Origin: Oscillatoriales cyanobacterium PMM_0080
Lineage (GTDB): Bacteria; Cyanobacteriota; Cyanobacteriia; Cyanobacteriales; Microcoleaceae
NCBI GenBank assembly: GCA_949127775.1
Contig: CASBQF010000164.1
Location: 1 to 58,150, forward strand
Length of the DNA: 58,150 bases
Direction: 5' to 3'
Positions 51,824-58,150 of this stretch are shown here, piece by piece; within the stretch, counting starts at the first letter, position 1, and every line of letters begins with the position of its first letter. A program made the position numbers and the translations under genes. The notes beneath the pieces were generated by a model that ran no database searches, was not told the DNA's origin, and was given only the letters and a program-made list of their open reading frames with translations.

Positions 51824-52132
51824 TTAAACTTCTGGGAATAGGAGTTTGCGGATCGAGTCTCCGTCCTTGAGAGTTACGGTTGCTCGTTTGTAACAAGGTT
51901 TGAAACCGACAAACTTGCCAACGCGACGCTTTTTACGCGGCGGGTTTTGGGTGTTGACTGCGGTGACTTTTACCTTAAAGAGCTCTTCGATTGCAGCTTT
52001 GATTTGAGGCTTTGTCGCTTTGGGGGCTACGTCGAATGTGAATTGATTCAATTCCATCATCCTGGTAGCTTTCTCGGTGAGAATCGGGCGCTGGATCAAA
52101 TCTGCGTAGTCGCGGGGGTCGATTTTACTCAC
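51824..52132 (-). CDS. rplW: 50S ribosomal protein L23
   Basis: A 102-residue exit-site protein that docks trigger factor and SRP ([45 protein letters not shown] by pattern; the [11 protein letters not shown] loop follows). The ATG at 52132 overlaps the rplD stop by 8 bp, giving coupling. Confidence 0.96.
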   Translation of the reverse strand: MSKIDPRDYADLIQRPILTEKATRMMELNQFTFDVAPKATKPQIKAAIEELFKVKVTAVNTQNPPRKKRRVGKFVGFKPCYKRATVTLKDGDSIRKLLFPEV

Positions 52133-52757
52133 CGTAAATCTCCTGAATTTTTGCTATGGCTGTAGATGTGACGATAATTTTGTCAGCCGCAAGAACGTCA
52201 TAAACATTCAGGGAAGTTGCCAAGATGACGTTCATCAATTCGATGTTGCGTCCAGACAAGTACACGTTTAGTTGCGGTTCTGGCAAGATTAACAGAACTT
52301 TTTTGTTGGGTTCGATACCCCAACGGGCGATCGCACTCAGCAGTTCTTTGCTTTTCGGTCTCGGAAATTGCTCTGCAAATTCTTCAACCACAATCAGATC
52401 TTCGGTACGACTGAAGAATGCTGTCCGCAGAGCGAGACGGCGTTCTTTTTTGTTCATTTTGACTTCAAAGTCTCTCGGCTTTGGCCCGAAGATCACACCG
52501 CCGCCCCGCCATAATGGAGAACGGATAGAACCTGCTCTGGCTCGACCTGTTCCTTTTTGACGCCATGGTTTGCGGCCACCACCTCTAACTTCCGCTCGAG
52601 TTTTGGTGCAAGCATTACCTTGACGAGCGTTGTTTAATTGCCGCGTCAATGCTCTGTGAACGATGTGAGAGGCATTTTCTTCTTTGGCTACGCGCAGCTC
52701 TAAAGTTGTTTCTCCAACTTCTTCGCCTTGCCAATTTCGCACTACACAGTTAACCAT
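52125..52757 (-). CDS. rplD: 50S ribosomal protein L4
   Basis: A 210-residue protein whose loop lines the exit tunnel ([54 protein letters not shown] by pattern). In E. coli L4 also represses its own operon; nothing here shows whether that holds. Its length is normal. A 123-bp repeat-rich spacer separates it from rplC. Confidence 0.96.
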   Translation of the reverse strand: MVNCVVRNWQGEEVGETTLELRVAKEENASHIVHRALTRQLNNARQGNACTKTRAEVRGGGRKPWRQKGTGRARAGSIRSPLWRGGGVIFGPKPRDFEVKMNKKERRLALRTAFFSRTEDLIVVEEFAEQFPRPKSKELLSAIARWGIEPNKKVLLILPEPQLNVYLSGRNIELMNVILATSLNVYDVLAADKIIVTSTAIAKIQEIYGE

Positions 52758-52762
52758 ATCTT

Positions 52763-52880
52763 TTGTCCTTTGTCCTTTGTCTGTTGTTAGTTGTCTGTTA
52801 TTAGTTGTTTTTTGTTAGTGGCCATTTGTTATTGGTTAATTGCTACTAATAACAAATAACCAATAACCAATAACTAATGA
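52763..52880. repeat. Heptad arrays in the rplD-rplC spacer
   Basis: tgtcctt and ttgttagttgt words on the left, aataaccaataac words on the right; central segments are complementary. The right edge abuts the TAG stop of rplC. Confidence 0.8.
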
Positions 52881-53516
52881 CTACCACCCAACTTTTTTCT
52901 CAGGCACAACATTGACTAAGGCGCCAGCTTTGCCGGGGACGGCTCCTTTAATGAGCAACAGATTCTGCTCTGTATCCACCCGGACAATTGTTAGCTTGCG
53001 GACGGTGACTTGAACGTTGCCCATACGTCCTGCCATTTTCTTCCCGGGATAAACACGACCGGGTGTAGTTCCAGGTCCGATCGATCCAGGTTCGCGGTGA
53101 TTTTTGGAACCGTGAGACATCGGGCCTCGTTTGAAGTTGTGGCGCTTTTGAAAGCCTGCAAAACCTTTACCGATGCTTGTACCGATGACATCTACTATTT
53201 GTCCCGGTGTAAAAGCCTCAGCGCTTAGTTGTTGACCTAACTCAAAGGAACTGGTATCTTCCAAGCGGTATTCCTGCAAGTGGCGCAACGGATTCGCCCC
53301 CGACTTGGCAAGATGTCCCAATTCTGGCTTGTTGAGAGCCTTTGGTTTGACTTCGTTGTATCCAATCTGAATAGCACCGTAGCCATCAGTTTGTTTTGTT
53401 TTGATTTGAGTTACTGTACAAGGCCCTGCTTGTATGACGGTGACGGGGATTGCTCTCCCTTCGGCGTCAAACACTTGAGTCATGCCTAGTTTAGTGCCAA
53501 GAATGCCTACAGACAC
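52881..53516 (-). CDS. rplC: 50S ribosomal protein L3
   Basis: A 211-residue protein, first gene of the cluster in this window. The start is GTG at 53516 with AAGGA upstream (spacing about 9). [26 protein letters not shown] and the signature [20 protein letters not shown] are diagnostic. rpsJ, which precedes rplC in many bacteria, is absent, as is usual in cyanobacteria. Confidence 0.96.
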   Translation of the reverse strand: MSVGILGTKLGMTQVFDAEGRAIPVTVIQAGPCTVTQIKTKQTDGYGAIQIGYNEVKPKALNKPELGHLAKSGANPLRHLQEYRLEDTSSFELGQQLSAEAFTPGQIVDVIGTSIGKGFAGFQKRHNFKRGPMSHGSKNHREPGSIGPGTTPGRVYPGKKMAGRMGNVQVTVRKLTIVRVDTEQNLLLIKGAVPGKAGALVNVVPEKKVGW

Positions 53517-54266
53517 GGATTTTTTTCCTTTTATTTACGCAAGAGGTTTCGGATTGCGAAAGTTACGTCAATCCGCTTGCTCTTGTGCAGAAACATTTAT
53601 TTCAGTGTTCCTGCAATTAACTGTTATCAACCAACAGCTTTCCTCGGTGTTTAAAATTTAAGGTTTAAAATTTAAGTTTTAAATTTGGGAGCTAGCTTGT
53701 GGAAGTCTTGCAAGGGTTGAGATTCGAGGTTTTTTACCTGTTCGATCTCCGAGTTTTGCCTCGGTCTTGCTTTTTTGTGCCAGGACTTAAGCGGCAAGCT
53801 ACTTAGTATCCTTATACGGCGACAATTCAAAATAGTACATGAAGTCTTTGCGGTTTGTCAAGGCCGCGAGGATAATATTTCGCCGTTTATTGAGGATTTA
53901 CAGCAGATTCCACGTTTATGAAGTACACCCCGATCGCTCTTCGATTACCGTAGGGACACGGCACTGCCGTGTCCCTACCTCTGTGCGTACCTACTAACCT
54001 GAAAAGTGCTGTATCAAGAAACTGGGTTGAAAATCCTGTCACTTCGGCGGAGTTTATCCGATCGCTCCCGTCGAAAGGCTCAGCACATCGCCTTCGCTTG
54101 ACGGCTTTGTCTTAGAATACAGAAGTCAAGGTTCAACTCCTTTGCCCAGAGTGAAATAAAGACACACTTTCAGGCATCAATTGTTGGATACAGAGCAGTG
54201 TCAAAATACTTATAGTTCGCCATGAGTGCGAGTCAGCAAACTTAACGCAGTACGCAACACAAATTT
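53517..54266. other. 750-bp divergent region between the ribosomal cluster and ndhN
   Basis: It must contain the main promoter of the ribosomal cluster and that of ndhN. Seen here are an AT-rich repeated stretch (tttaaaatttaagg words, 53650-53690) and a 29-bp palindrome (53950-53978). No secure -35/-10 pair and no open frame of note were found. Confidence 0.4.
53950..53978. repeat. Perfect 29-bp palindrome with core cggcactgccg
   Basis: gtagggacacggca and its complement around one central base. It has the same length and core as 56224-56252. Confidence 0.85.
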
Positions 54267-54743
54267 ATGGGACTAATTACGAGTGGTTCGGATCTGATTC
54301 GGGATTTGGAAAAGTCGGGTTCTCTAGCCTTGTACGTTCCTTTGGAGGGAGGATTTGAGGGGCGCTACCTGCGAAGGCTGCGAGCTGCGGGCTACGGTGC
54401 TTACACCATTACGGCCAGGGGTTTGGGCGATTTGGCGATGTATTTAACCGGGGTTCACGGGGTGCGGCCACCGCATTTGGGTAAGAAAACTACTGGAAAT
54501 GAGGGGGCTGTCGGTTATACGTACTATGTGCCGCCGATGTTGCAAACTCAATTAGACAATTTGCCACCGAAAGCCAAAGGACTGGTGCTATGGATTATTG
54601 AAGGGCAGATTTTGTCTAGTCAGGAGATTGAGTATTTGACTGTTTTGCCGACGTTGGAACCGCGAGTTAAAATAGCAGTGGAGATGGGGGGCGATCGCAC
54701 TTTTACCTGGAAGCCGCTTAAAGATGCTTTAGTTGCAGCTTAG
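54267..54743 (+). CDS. ndhN: NAD(P)H-quinone oxidoreductase subunit N
   Basis: A 158-residue peripheral subunit of the photosynthetic NDH-1 complex of the thylakoid membrane, found only in cyanobacteria and chloroplasts. MGLITSGSDLIRDLEKSGSL at the start, GVHGVRPPHLGKKTTGNEGAVGYTYYVPP by pattern, and VLWIIEGQILSSQEIEYL are diagnostic. Its length is normal. It is monocistronic and followed by an intrinsic terminator. It acts in cyclic electron flow and respiration. Confidence 0.94.
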   Translation: MGLITSGSDLIRDLEKSGSLALYVPLEGGFEGRYLRRLRAAGYGAYTITARGLGDLAMYLTGVHGVRPPHLGKKTTGNEGAVGYTYYVPPMLQTQLDNLPPKAKGLVLWIIEGQILSSQEIEYLTVLPTLEPRVKIAVEMGGDRTFTWKPLKDALVAA

Positions 54744-54780
54744 ATTCCGGTATTGGCGATCGTAAATCAACTAAAAAAAC

Positions 54781-54836
54781 GCAGCGAGCAACTAAAGCTC
54801 GATAGCTTCTGCTCGCTGGTTTTACTCTTTTTTGAA
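54781..54836 (+). terminator. Intrinsic terminator of ndhN
   Basis: Nested hairpin: outer arms cagcgagca (54782-54790) and tgctcgctg (54810-54818), inner arms aagct / agctt, followed by gttttactctttttt. It lies 38 bp after the ndhN stop. Confidence 0.75.
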
Positions 54837-54862
54837 AAAACTTAATTAACCCAAAAAATCTT

Positions 54863-55468
54863 ATGCTTCAAAACCGAGATTATACAATTATTATTGACAA
54901 AAGCGGCAGTATGTACACGAAAGACCAGGTTGGTGGTAAAAGTCGGTGGGCGCTCATGCAAGAATCGACGATCGCCCTGGCGAACAAATGCGAAGAATTA
55001 GACCCGGATGGCATGACCGTTTATTTGTTTTCCGGTCGTTTCAAGCGCTACGACAACGTAACAGTCGCTAAAGTAGTGCAAATTTTCCAAGAAAACGAAC
55101 CTTCGGGGACTACGAATTTGGCTGCGGTACTGCAAGACGCTCTGAACAGTTATTTTCAGCGCAAAGCATCCGGTAAGACTAAGCAAAACGGGGAAACAAT
55201 ATTAGTAGTGACGGACGGCGAACCAGACGATCGCAAAGAAGTGATGAAAACAATTATAGAGGCTTCGCGGAAGCTCGATCGAGATGAAGAGCTGGCAATT
55301 TCTTTCATTCAAGTAGGGAATGCACCCGAAGCCACTAAGTTTCTCAAGATATTGGACGACGAACTGCAAAGTGCCGGAGCTAAATTCGATATAGTTGATA
55401 CTGTCACGATGGATGATCTTGAAGGAATGACCCTCACCGAAGTATTGCTAAATGCAATCACAGATTGA
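54863..55468 (+). CDS. von Willebrand factor A domain protein
   Basis: A 201-residue protein that is a single VWA domain. The metal-ion-dependent adhesion site is complete: DKSGS (residues 12-16), the Thr of SGTTNL and the Asp of VVTDGEPDD. It has no signal peptide, so it is cytoplasmic. Such stand-alone VWA proteins in cyanobacteria resemble TerY/TerF-like or tellurium-resistance-associated VWA proteins; no Ter genes are nearby. It is followed at 75 bp by a small repeat-containing gene on the same strand, likely co-transcribed. Confidence 0.88.
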   Translation: MLQNRDYTIIIDKSGSMYTKDQVGGKSRWALMQESTIALANKCEELDPDGMTVYLFSGRFKRYDNVTVAKVVQIFQENEPSGTTNLAAVLQDALNSYFQRKASGKTKQNGETILVVTDGEPDDRKEVMKTIIEASRKLDRDEELAISFIQVGNAPEATKFLKILDDELQSAGAKFDIVDTVTMDDLEGMTLTEVLLNAITD

Positions 55469-55542
55469 GGAGGCTGCGCGTTGTTCGCGCGATCGTATTT
55501 ATGCCAGTTTGCCGAGCAGCATTTTTTAGCGGGGTTTAAGTT

Positions 55543-56052
55543 ATGGAATCGATCGATCGCCTGTTAGCTGAACTTAAGGCAGAATATCAAGCATCTCAAA
55601 AAAATGCTGAGTCAAAGAAAAGTCAGCCATCGGTGCAAACACAAGTGCCTTTGCCATCAGTAGAAATATCATCAAATCAAACAATTGAAAAATCACATTT
55701 AAATTTGTACCCTACTGCTCTGGATCGGGATTTAGCTCAAATTAAGGCTGAGTACGAAGCTCAAAATAAAGCTCAGGAAGTTACTTCACCGAAACCAGTT
55801 AAGGCTGAGTATGAAGCACCAAATAAAGCTCAGGAAGTGACTTCACTGGCACAGCAGCCATCCGCAAAAATCGCTGAACCGCAGTTGGATGTACAGACGC
55901 AGAGACAGAAAGTTAGGCAAGCTCAGGTTTGGCTGAAAAAGTTGGATAAAAATTCCGATGAGCGATATTGGTTCGATCAGTTTGCTTTTAAGTATACTTC
56001 TAGGATAGATGCGGCGATCGACTATTTGCAAGCAGTGAATGAGTTTGATTAG
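55543..56052 (+). CDS. Hypothetical protein with internal KAEYEA repeats
   Basis: A 169-residue hydrophilic protein. Three LKAEYQA / IKAEYEA / VKAEYEA units (about residues 10, 66, 86) are present; two of them arise from a 57-bp DNA tandem repeat (55744 and 55801). The C-terminal 55 residues (RQAQVWLKKLDKNSDERYWFDQFAFKYTSRIDAAIDYLQA by pattern) are conserved-looking and probably globular. The ATG at 55543 has no strong Shine-Dalgarno. Position after the VWA gene suggests they act together, by inference. No family assignment. Confidence 0.68.
   Translation: MESIDRLLAELKAEYQASQKNAESKKSQPSVQTQVPLPSVEISSNQTIEKSHLNLYPTALDRDLAQIKAEYEAQNKAQEVTSPKPVKAEYEAPNKAQEVTSLAQQPSAKIAEPQLDVQTQRQKVRQAQVWLKKLDKNSDERYWFDQFAFKYTSRIDAAIDYLQAVNEFD
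55744..55857 (+). repeat. 57-bp tandem repeat within the hypothetical gene
   Basis: Two units (55744-55800 and 55801-55857) encode KAEYEAxNKAQEVTS; the length is a multiple of three, so the frame is kept. Confidence 0.85.
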
Positions 56053-56395
56053 ATGTTGACTGTTGACTGTTATGGTTCTGGATACATAAACTCTATGTGT
56101 AGGGTGCGCAATCCGCACGGCCTATTATGGTTCTGGATATATAAACCTCATGTGTAGGGTGCGCATTGCGCACCGTACTATTTATCAAATCCGCCCATAG
56201 CATCGGAATTAATATTACCTACAGTTAGGAAACGGCAATGCCGTTTCCTAACAATTAATCGGGCGATAGTTACATCTCTTGCGATCGTAATCGATTATTT
56301 GACGTTGCTGAATCTAGGTATGATTCACTCGCTTAAACAATCCATGAAATTTAGAGTAGGGGCAATTCATGAATTGCCCCTACTCTAGCCCCAAC
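56053..56395. repeat. Repeat-filled 343-bp spacer between convergent genes
   Basis: It holds a 55-bp direct repeat (tatggttctggata... starting at 56071 and 56126, each with a gtgcgca palindromic word), a perfect 29-bp palindrome gttaggaaacggca-a-tgccgtttcctaac (56224-56252) and a perfect 36-bp palindrome (56352-56387) ending 9 bp before the deaminase stop. No gene is seen. Confidence 0.85.
56352..56387 (-). terminator. 36-bp perfect palindrome at the end of the dCMP deaminase gene
   Basis: tagagtaggggcaattca and its exact complement without a loop. It would form a strong RNA hairpin right after the deaminase stop (minus strand). There is no T-run, so a 3'-end stabiliser is as likely as a terminator. 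Confidence 0.5.
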
Positions 56396-56974
56396 CTACA
56401 AATTCTGGGGAATAAATGTTAAAGCATCTTTTGGTACAGAAGTAGGACTCAATAGAAACAAAGCAGCCTTTTTTGCTGTATCTTCAGATAGCTGAATTTG
56501 TTTTAACTCAACAATACCCTCACTGATAAAGGTATCTCTCAAAGCAGCTTTTTCGCCACTGTTAAAACTCGTTTCGTAAAACACTTCTCTAATGCCAGCC
56601 GCAATCACTAATTTTAAACAGTAGATGCAGGGTTCTAAGGTCACGTAAATGCTAGCGCCAGCAGTAGATATACCATGTTTTGCAGCTTTGGCGATCGCAT
56701 TTGCTTCTGCGTGAACCGCCCGGGAAGGCAAAGTTTTGCTGGCGTCGCAACTGCTCAAACCAGGATAGCAGAAGCCTTGAGTCGTGCAGTGTGCCGAACC
56801 CGACGGCGAACCGTTGTAACCGGTTGCTAAAATTTGCCGATTTTTGACTATTACCGCACCTACGGGAAATGCCAGACAAGTCGATCGACTTGCGGCCAAT
56901 TTTGCTAACATCAAAAAGTATTCGTCCCAATTTGGTCTTTGAGGAGGTTCGTAGTTATCTGGTGTATTATCCAT
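56396..56974 (-). CDS. dCMP deaminase family protein
   Basis: A 192-residue zinc enzyme that converts dCMP to dUMP. The zinc site is HAEANAI (about 97) and PCIYC (about 127-131), and an additional Cys/His cluster (HCTTQGFCYPGLSSC by pattern) precedes it, as in bacterial ComEB-type deaminases. The last 40 residues extend beyond the core. It is the downstream member of a minus-strand group thyX-dut-deaminase, all feeding dTMP synthesis. Confidence 0.9.
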   Translation of the reverse strand: MDNTPDNYEPPQRPNWDEYFLMLAKLAASRSTCLAFPVGAVIVKNRQILATGYNGSPSGSAHCTTQGFCYPGLSSCDASKTLPSRAVHAEANAIAKAAKHGISTAGASIYVTLEPCIYCLKLVIAAGIREVFYETSFNSGEKAALRDTFISEGIVELKQIQLSEDTAKKAALFLLSPTSVPKDALTFIPQNL

Positions 56975-57012
56975 TTAAAATCTAGAATTAGAGATGTATT
57001 GAGACAAGGGGT

Positions 57013-57447
57013 TTATTGGGAGATTCCAGTAGACCCAAATCCATTATCTCCTCTTGAACTCGAACTTAATATTTTTACTGCTTCAATTTCCACGCGAATT
57101 ACTGGCGCGATTACCATTTGAGCAATTTTCATGCCTTTTGTCACTTGAAACGAAATTTGACCGTGATTGATTAAGATGACTCCGATTTCGCCTCGATAGC
57201 CTTCATCTATTGTTCCCGGTGCATTAAGTACAGTGATTTGGTGCTTGAGGGCTAAACCGCTTCTGGGACGAATTTGCGCCTCGGTTTTTTGGGGTAATTC
57301 TATAGATATCCCCGTATGAATTAACTGACTTTCTCCGGGATTAATTTCTAATTCATCTATCGAAAATAAGTCTAGTCCAGCATCAGTATTGTGGGCGTAT
57401 TTAGGGATTATGGCTGATTCATGCAGTTGCAGAATTTTTAGTTTCAT
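57013..57447 (-). CDS. dut: dUTP diphosphatase (trimeric)
   Basis: A 144-residue enzyme from the ATG at 57447 ([12 protein letters not shown]); the 23-codon upstream extension is repeat-derived. It hydrolyses dUTP to dUMP, protecting DNA and supplying ThyX. The five motifs are visible: AGLDLFS (1), [10 protein letters not shown] (2), [15 protein letters not shown] (3), [10 protein letters not shown] (4) and the Gly-rich [10 protein letters not shown] (5). It starts 106 bp after the thyX stop and ends 39 bp before the deaminase start. Confidence 0.94.
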   Translation of the reverse strand: MKLKILQLHESAIIPKYAHNTDAGLDLFSIDELEINPGESQLIHTGISIELPQKTEAQIRPRSGLALKHQITVLNAPGTIDEGYRGEIGVILINHGQISFQVTKGMKIAQMVIAPVIRVEIEAVKILSSSSRGDNGFGSTGISQ

Positions 57448-57459
57448 CTTGTTTGGTGA

Positions 57460-57525
57460 GTGGAAGGAAGAAGGAAGAAGGAAGAATGATTTAACCACAG
57501 AGAGCGCAGAGGACACAGAGGAAGA
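57460..57525. repeat. ggaagaa heptads and accacagag repeat in the thyX-dut spacer
   Basis: Three ggaagaa units (57463-57486) are followed by the cyanobacterial dispersed word accacagagagcgcagagg. They extend the dut frame falsely. Confidence 0.7.
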
Positions 57526-57553
57526 GAATAGAGATATGAAAACCTCGCAATTA

Positions 57554-58150
57554 TTACGGCGCTAGTCTGGCTTTTCCGAGACGAGTAGTTGTGTACCACT
57601 TGGCAATGTCTGGTGCCCAATTTTCAAAATGAGGCCACATCATTTCACAGAGTTTTTGAATTTCTAGTTGAGCATTTTTCTTGTTTCTTAAGTCGGAAAA
57701 GTGTAGGAAAGACCTGAGATTGAAACTGACTACAAAATGCTGGCGGTAGTCAAAGGGTAATTTCCCTCGGGCGTGTTCTTCCGACATTCCGCCGTCGAAG
57801 TCTATTTTGTAACGTTTAGCTGCTTCTAGACACCACTCTAAATCTCTTTGTCTTTGTTCCGGAGAATAGTAGTATTTTTTGCCTTCGCGGTCTGTATAGT
57901 AGTCTGCTGGACGCAAGTAAAAAATGTCTTCTATATCTTTCTTGCCGGTTGCTGCGTCCAGAAATTGATTGCCTGTATAGCGGAGGGAATTATGTACTAC
58001 TAAACCATTAGCAACGAAATTATGCCATTCACCATCCACCTCTAGGTCATAAGTCATTTGTTCGCCAACATATTCAACACTCTTGACTTTTACGGGATGA
58101 GAACGCAATTTTCTCCCTTTTGGCTTTGGCTTGACTTGCCAATTTTGAGG
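57554..58150 (-). CDS. thyX: Flavin-dependent thymidylate synthase ThyX with intein (3' part)
   Basis: The open frame enters from outside the right edge. The first 54 codons seen (57989-58150) are the end of an intein: [21 protein letters not shown], then [12 protein letters not shown], the canonical block F with His-Phe and the block G His-Asn. The extein resumes with Ser ([12 protein letters not shown]) at 57988 and runs 144 residues to the stop ([36 protein letters not shown]). ThyX converts dUMP to dTMP with FAD and methylenetetrahydrofolate. The insertion point lies in the signature R-H-R-x-x-S-x-N-x-x-S-x-R motif, between its middle and the SLRY end. Splicing nucleophile Ser+1 and terminal Asn are intact, so splicing is expected. 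Confidence 0.9.
   Translation of the reverse strand, partial: PQNWQVKPKPKGRKLRSHPVKVKSVEYVGEQMTYDLEVDGEWHNFVANGLVVHNSLRYTGNQFLDAATGKKDIEDIFYLRPADYYTDREGKKYYYSPEQRQRDLEWCLEAAKRYKIDFDGGMSEEHARGKLPFDYRQHFVVSFNLRSFLHFSDLRNKKNAQLEIQKLCEMMWPHFENWAPDIAKWYTTTRLGKARLAP
57989..58150 (-). mobile_element. Intein C-terminal region within thyX
   Basis: The C-terminal splicing blocks are complete (YDLEV..., HNFVANG, VVHN followed by Ser). The rest of the intein, including any homing endonuclease, lies beyond the window. Confidence 0.9.

Noticed and set aside
53561-53640. Specific -35/-10 promoter for the ribosomal cluster
   Set aside because: Only weak partial matches were found on the minus strand; none is good enough to report.

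Overview
The window reads as chromosomal DNA of a filamentous cyanobacterium of the Oscillatoriales (Microcoleus/Oscillatoria-like). This is inferred from dense HIP1 octamers (GCGATCGC), heptanucleotide repeat arrays in spacers, and marker genes: the NDH-1 subunit ndhN, carotenoid isomerase crtH, sipA, a DUF4327 protein, xisH/xisI and an iron-uptake-type SLH porin. No rRNA, tRNA, CRISPR array or transposase gene was seen.

Layout. 1-24 kb is mostly housekeeping: the end of hisIE, a large SLH porin, an MFS transporter, two half-size GDT1/TMEM165 cation transporters, upp, a candidate small RNA, crtH, a pentapeptide protein, a CBS-PAS-GGDEF-EAL c-di-GMP enzyme, sipA, a GIY-YIG protein, a Nudix hydrolase, rbfA, a GH3 glycosidase, DUF4327, a phasin-like protein, a UgpC-type ATPase, a fructosamine kinase and an ABC-F ATPase. 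24.4-34.3 kb is an accessory island. It holds DUF433, a frameshifted xisH with xisI, hicA/hicB, a DUF2281 antitoxin with a truncated PIN toxin, a solute-binding protein with a MORN protein, an Rpn-type nuclease, an HTH-pentapeptide-nuclease-like fusion, tandem XRE regulators with a shared operator half-site, and a membrane protein ending in a HicA toxin domain. A hypothetical gene and its decayed partial copy flank the last part of the island.

34.3-53.5 kb is one long minus-strand ribosomal cluster in cyanobacterial order: rplC-D-W-B, rpsS, rplV, rpsC, rplP, rpmC, rpsQ, rplN-X-E, rpsH, rplF-R, rpsE, rplO, secY, adk, infA, rpmJ, rpsM-K, rpoA, rplQ, truA, rplM, rpsI, rpmE, prfA. rpsJ, rpsN and rpmD are not in the cluster. 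54-56 kb carries ndhN and a VWA protein with a small partner. The right end is a thymidylate-supply cluster: a dCMP deaminase and dut both yield dUMP, which thyX methylates. thyX is interrupted by an intein in its signature motif.

The strongest leads are the membrane-anchored HicA fusion, the HTH-pentapeptide-nuclease fusion, the small RNA with a near-consensus promoter and terminator, and the way repeats shape genes here. Tails of two genes are duplicated, C-rich/G-rich palindromes sit in frame inside two enzymes, and heptad arrays supply or abut the stop codons of several genes.
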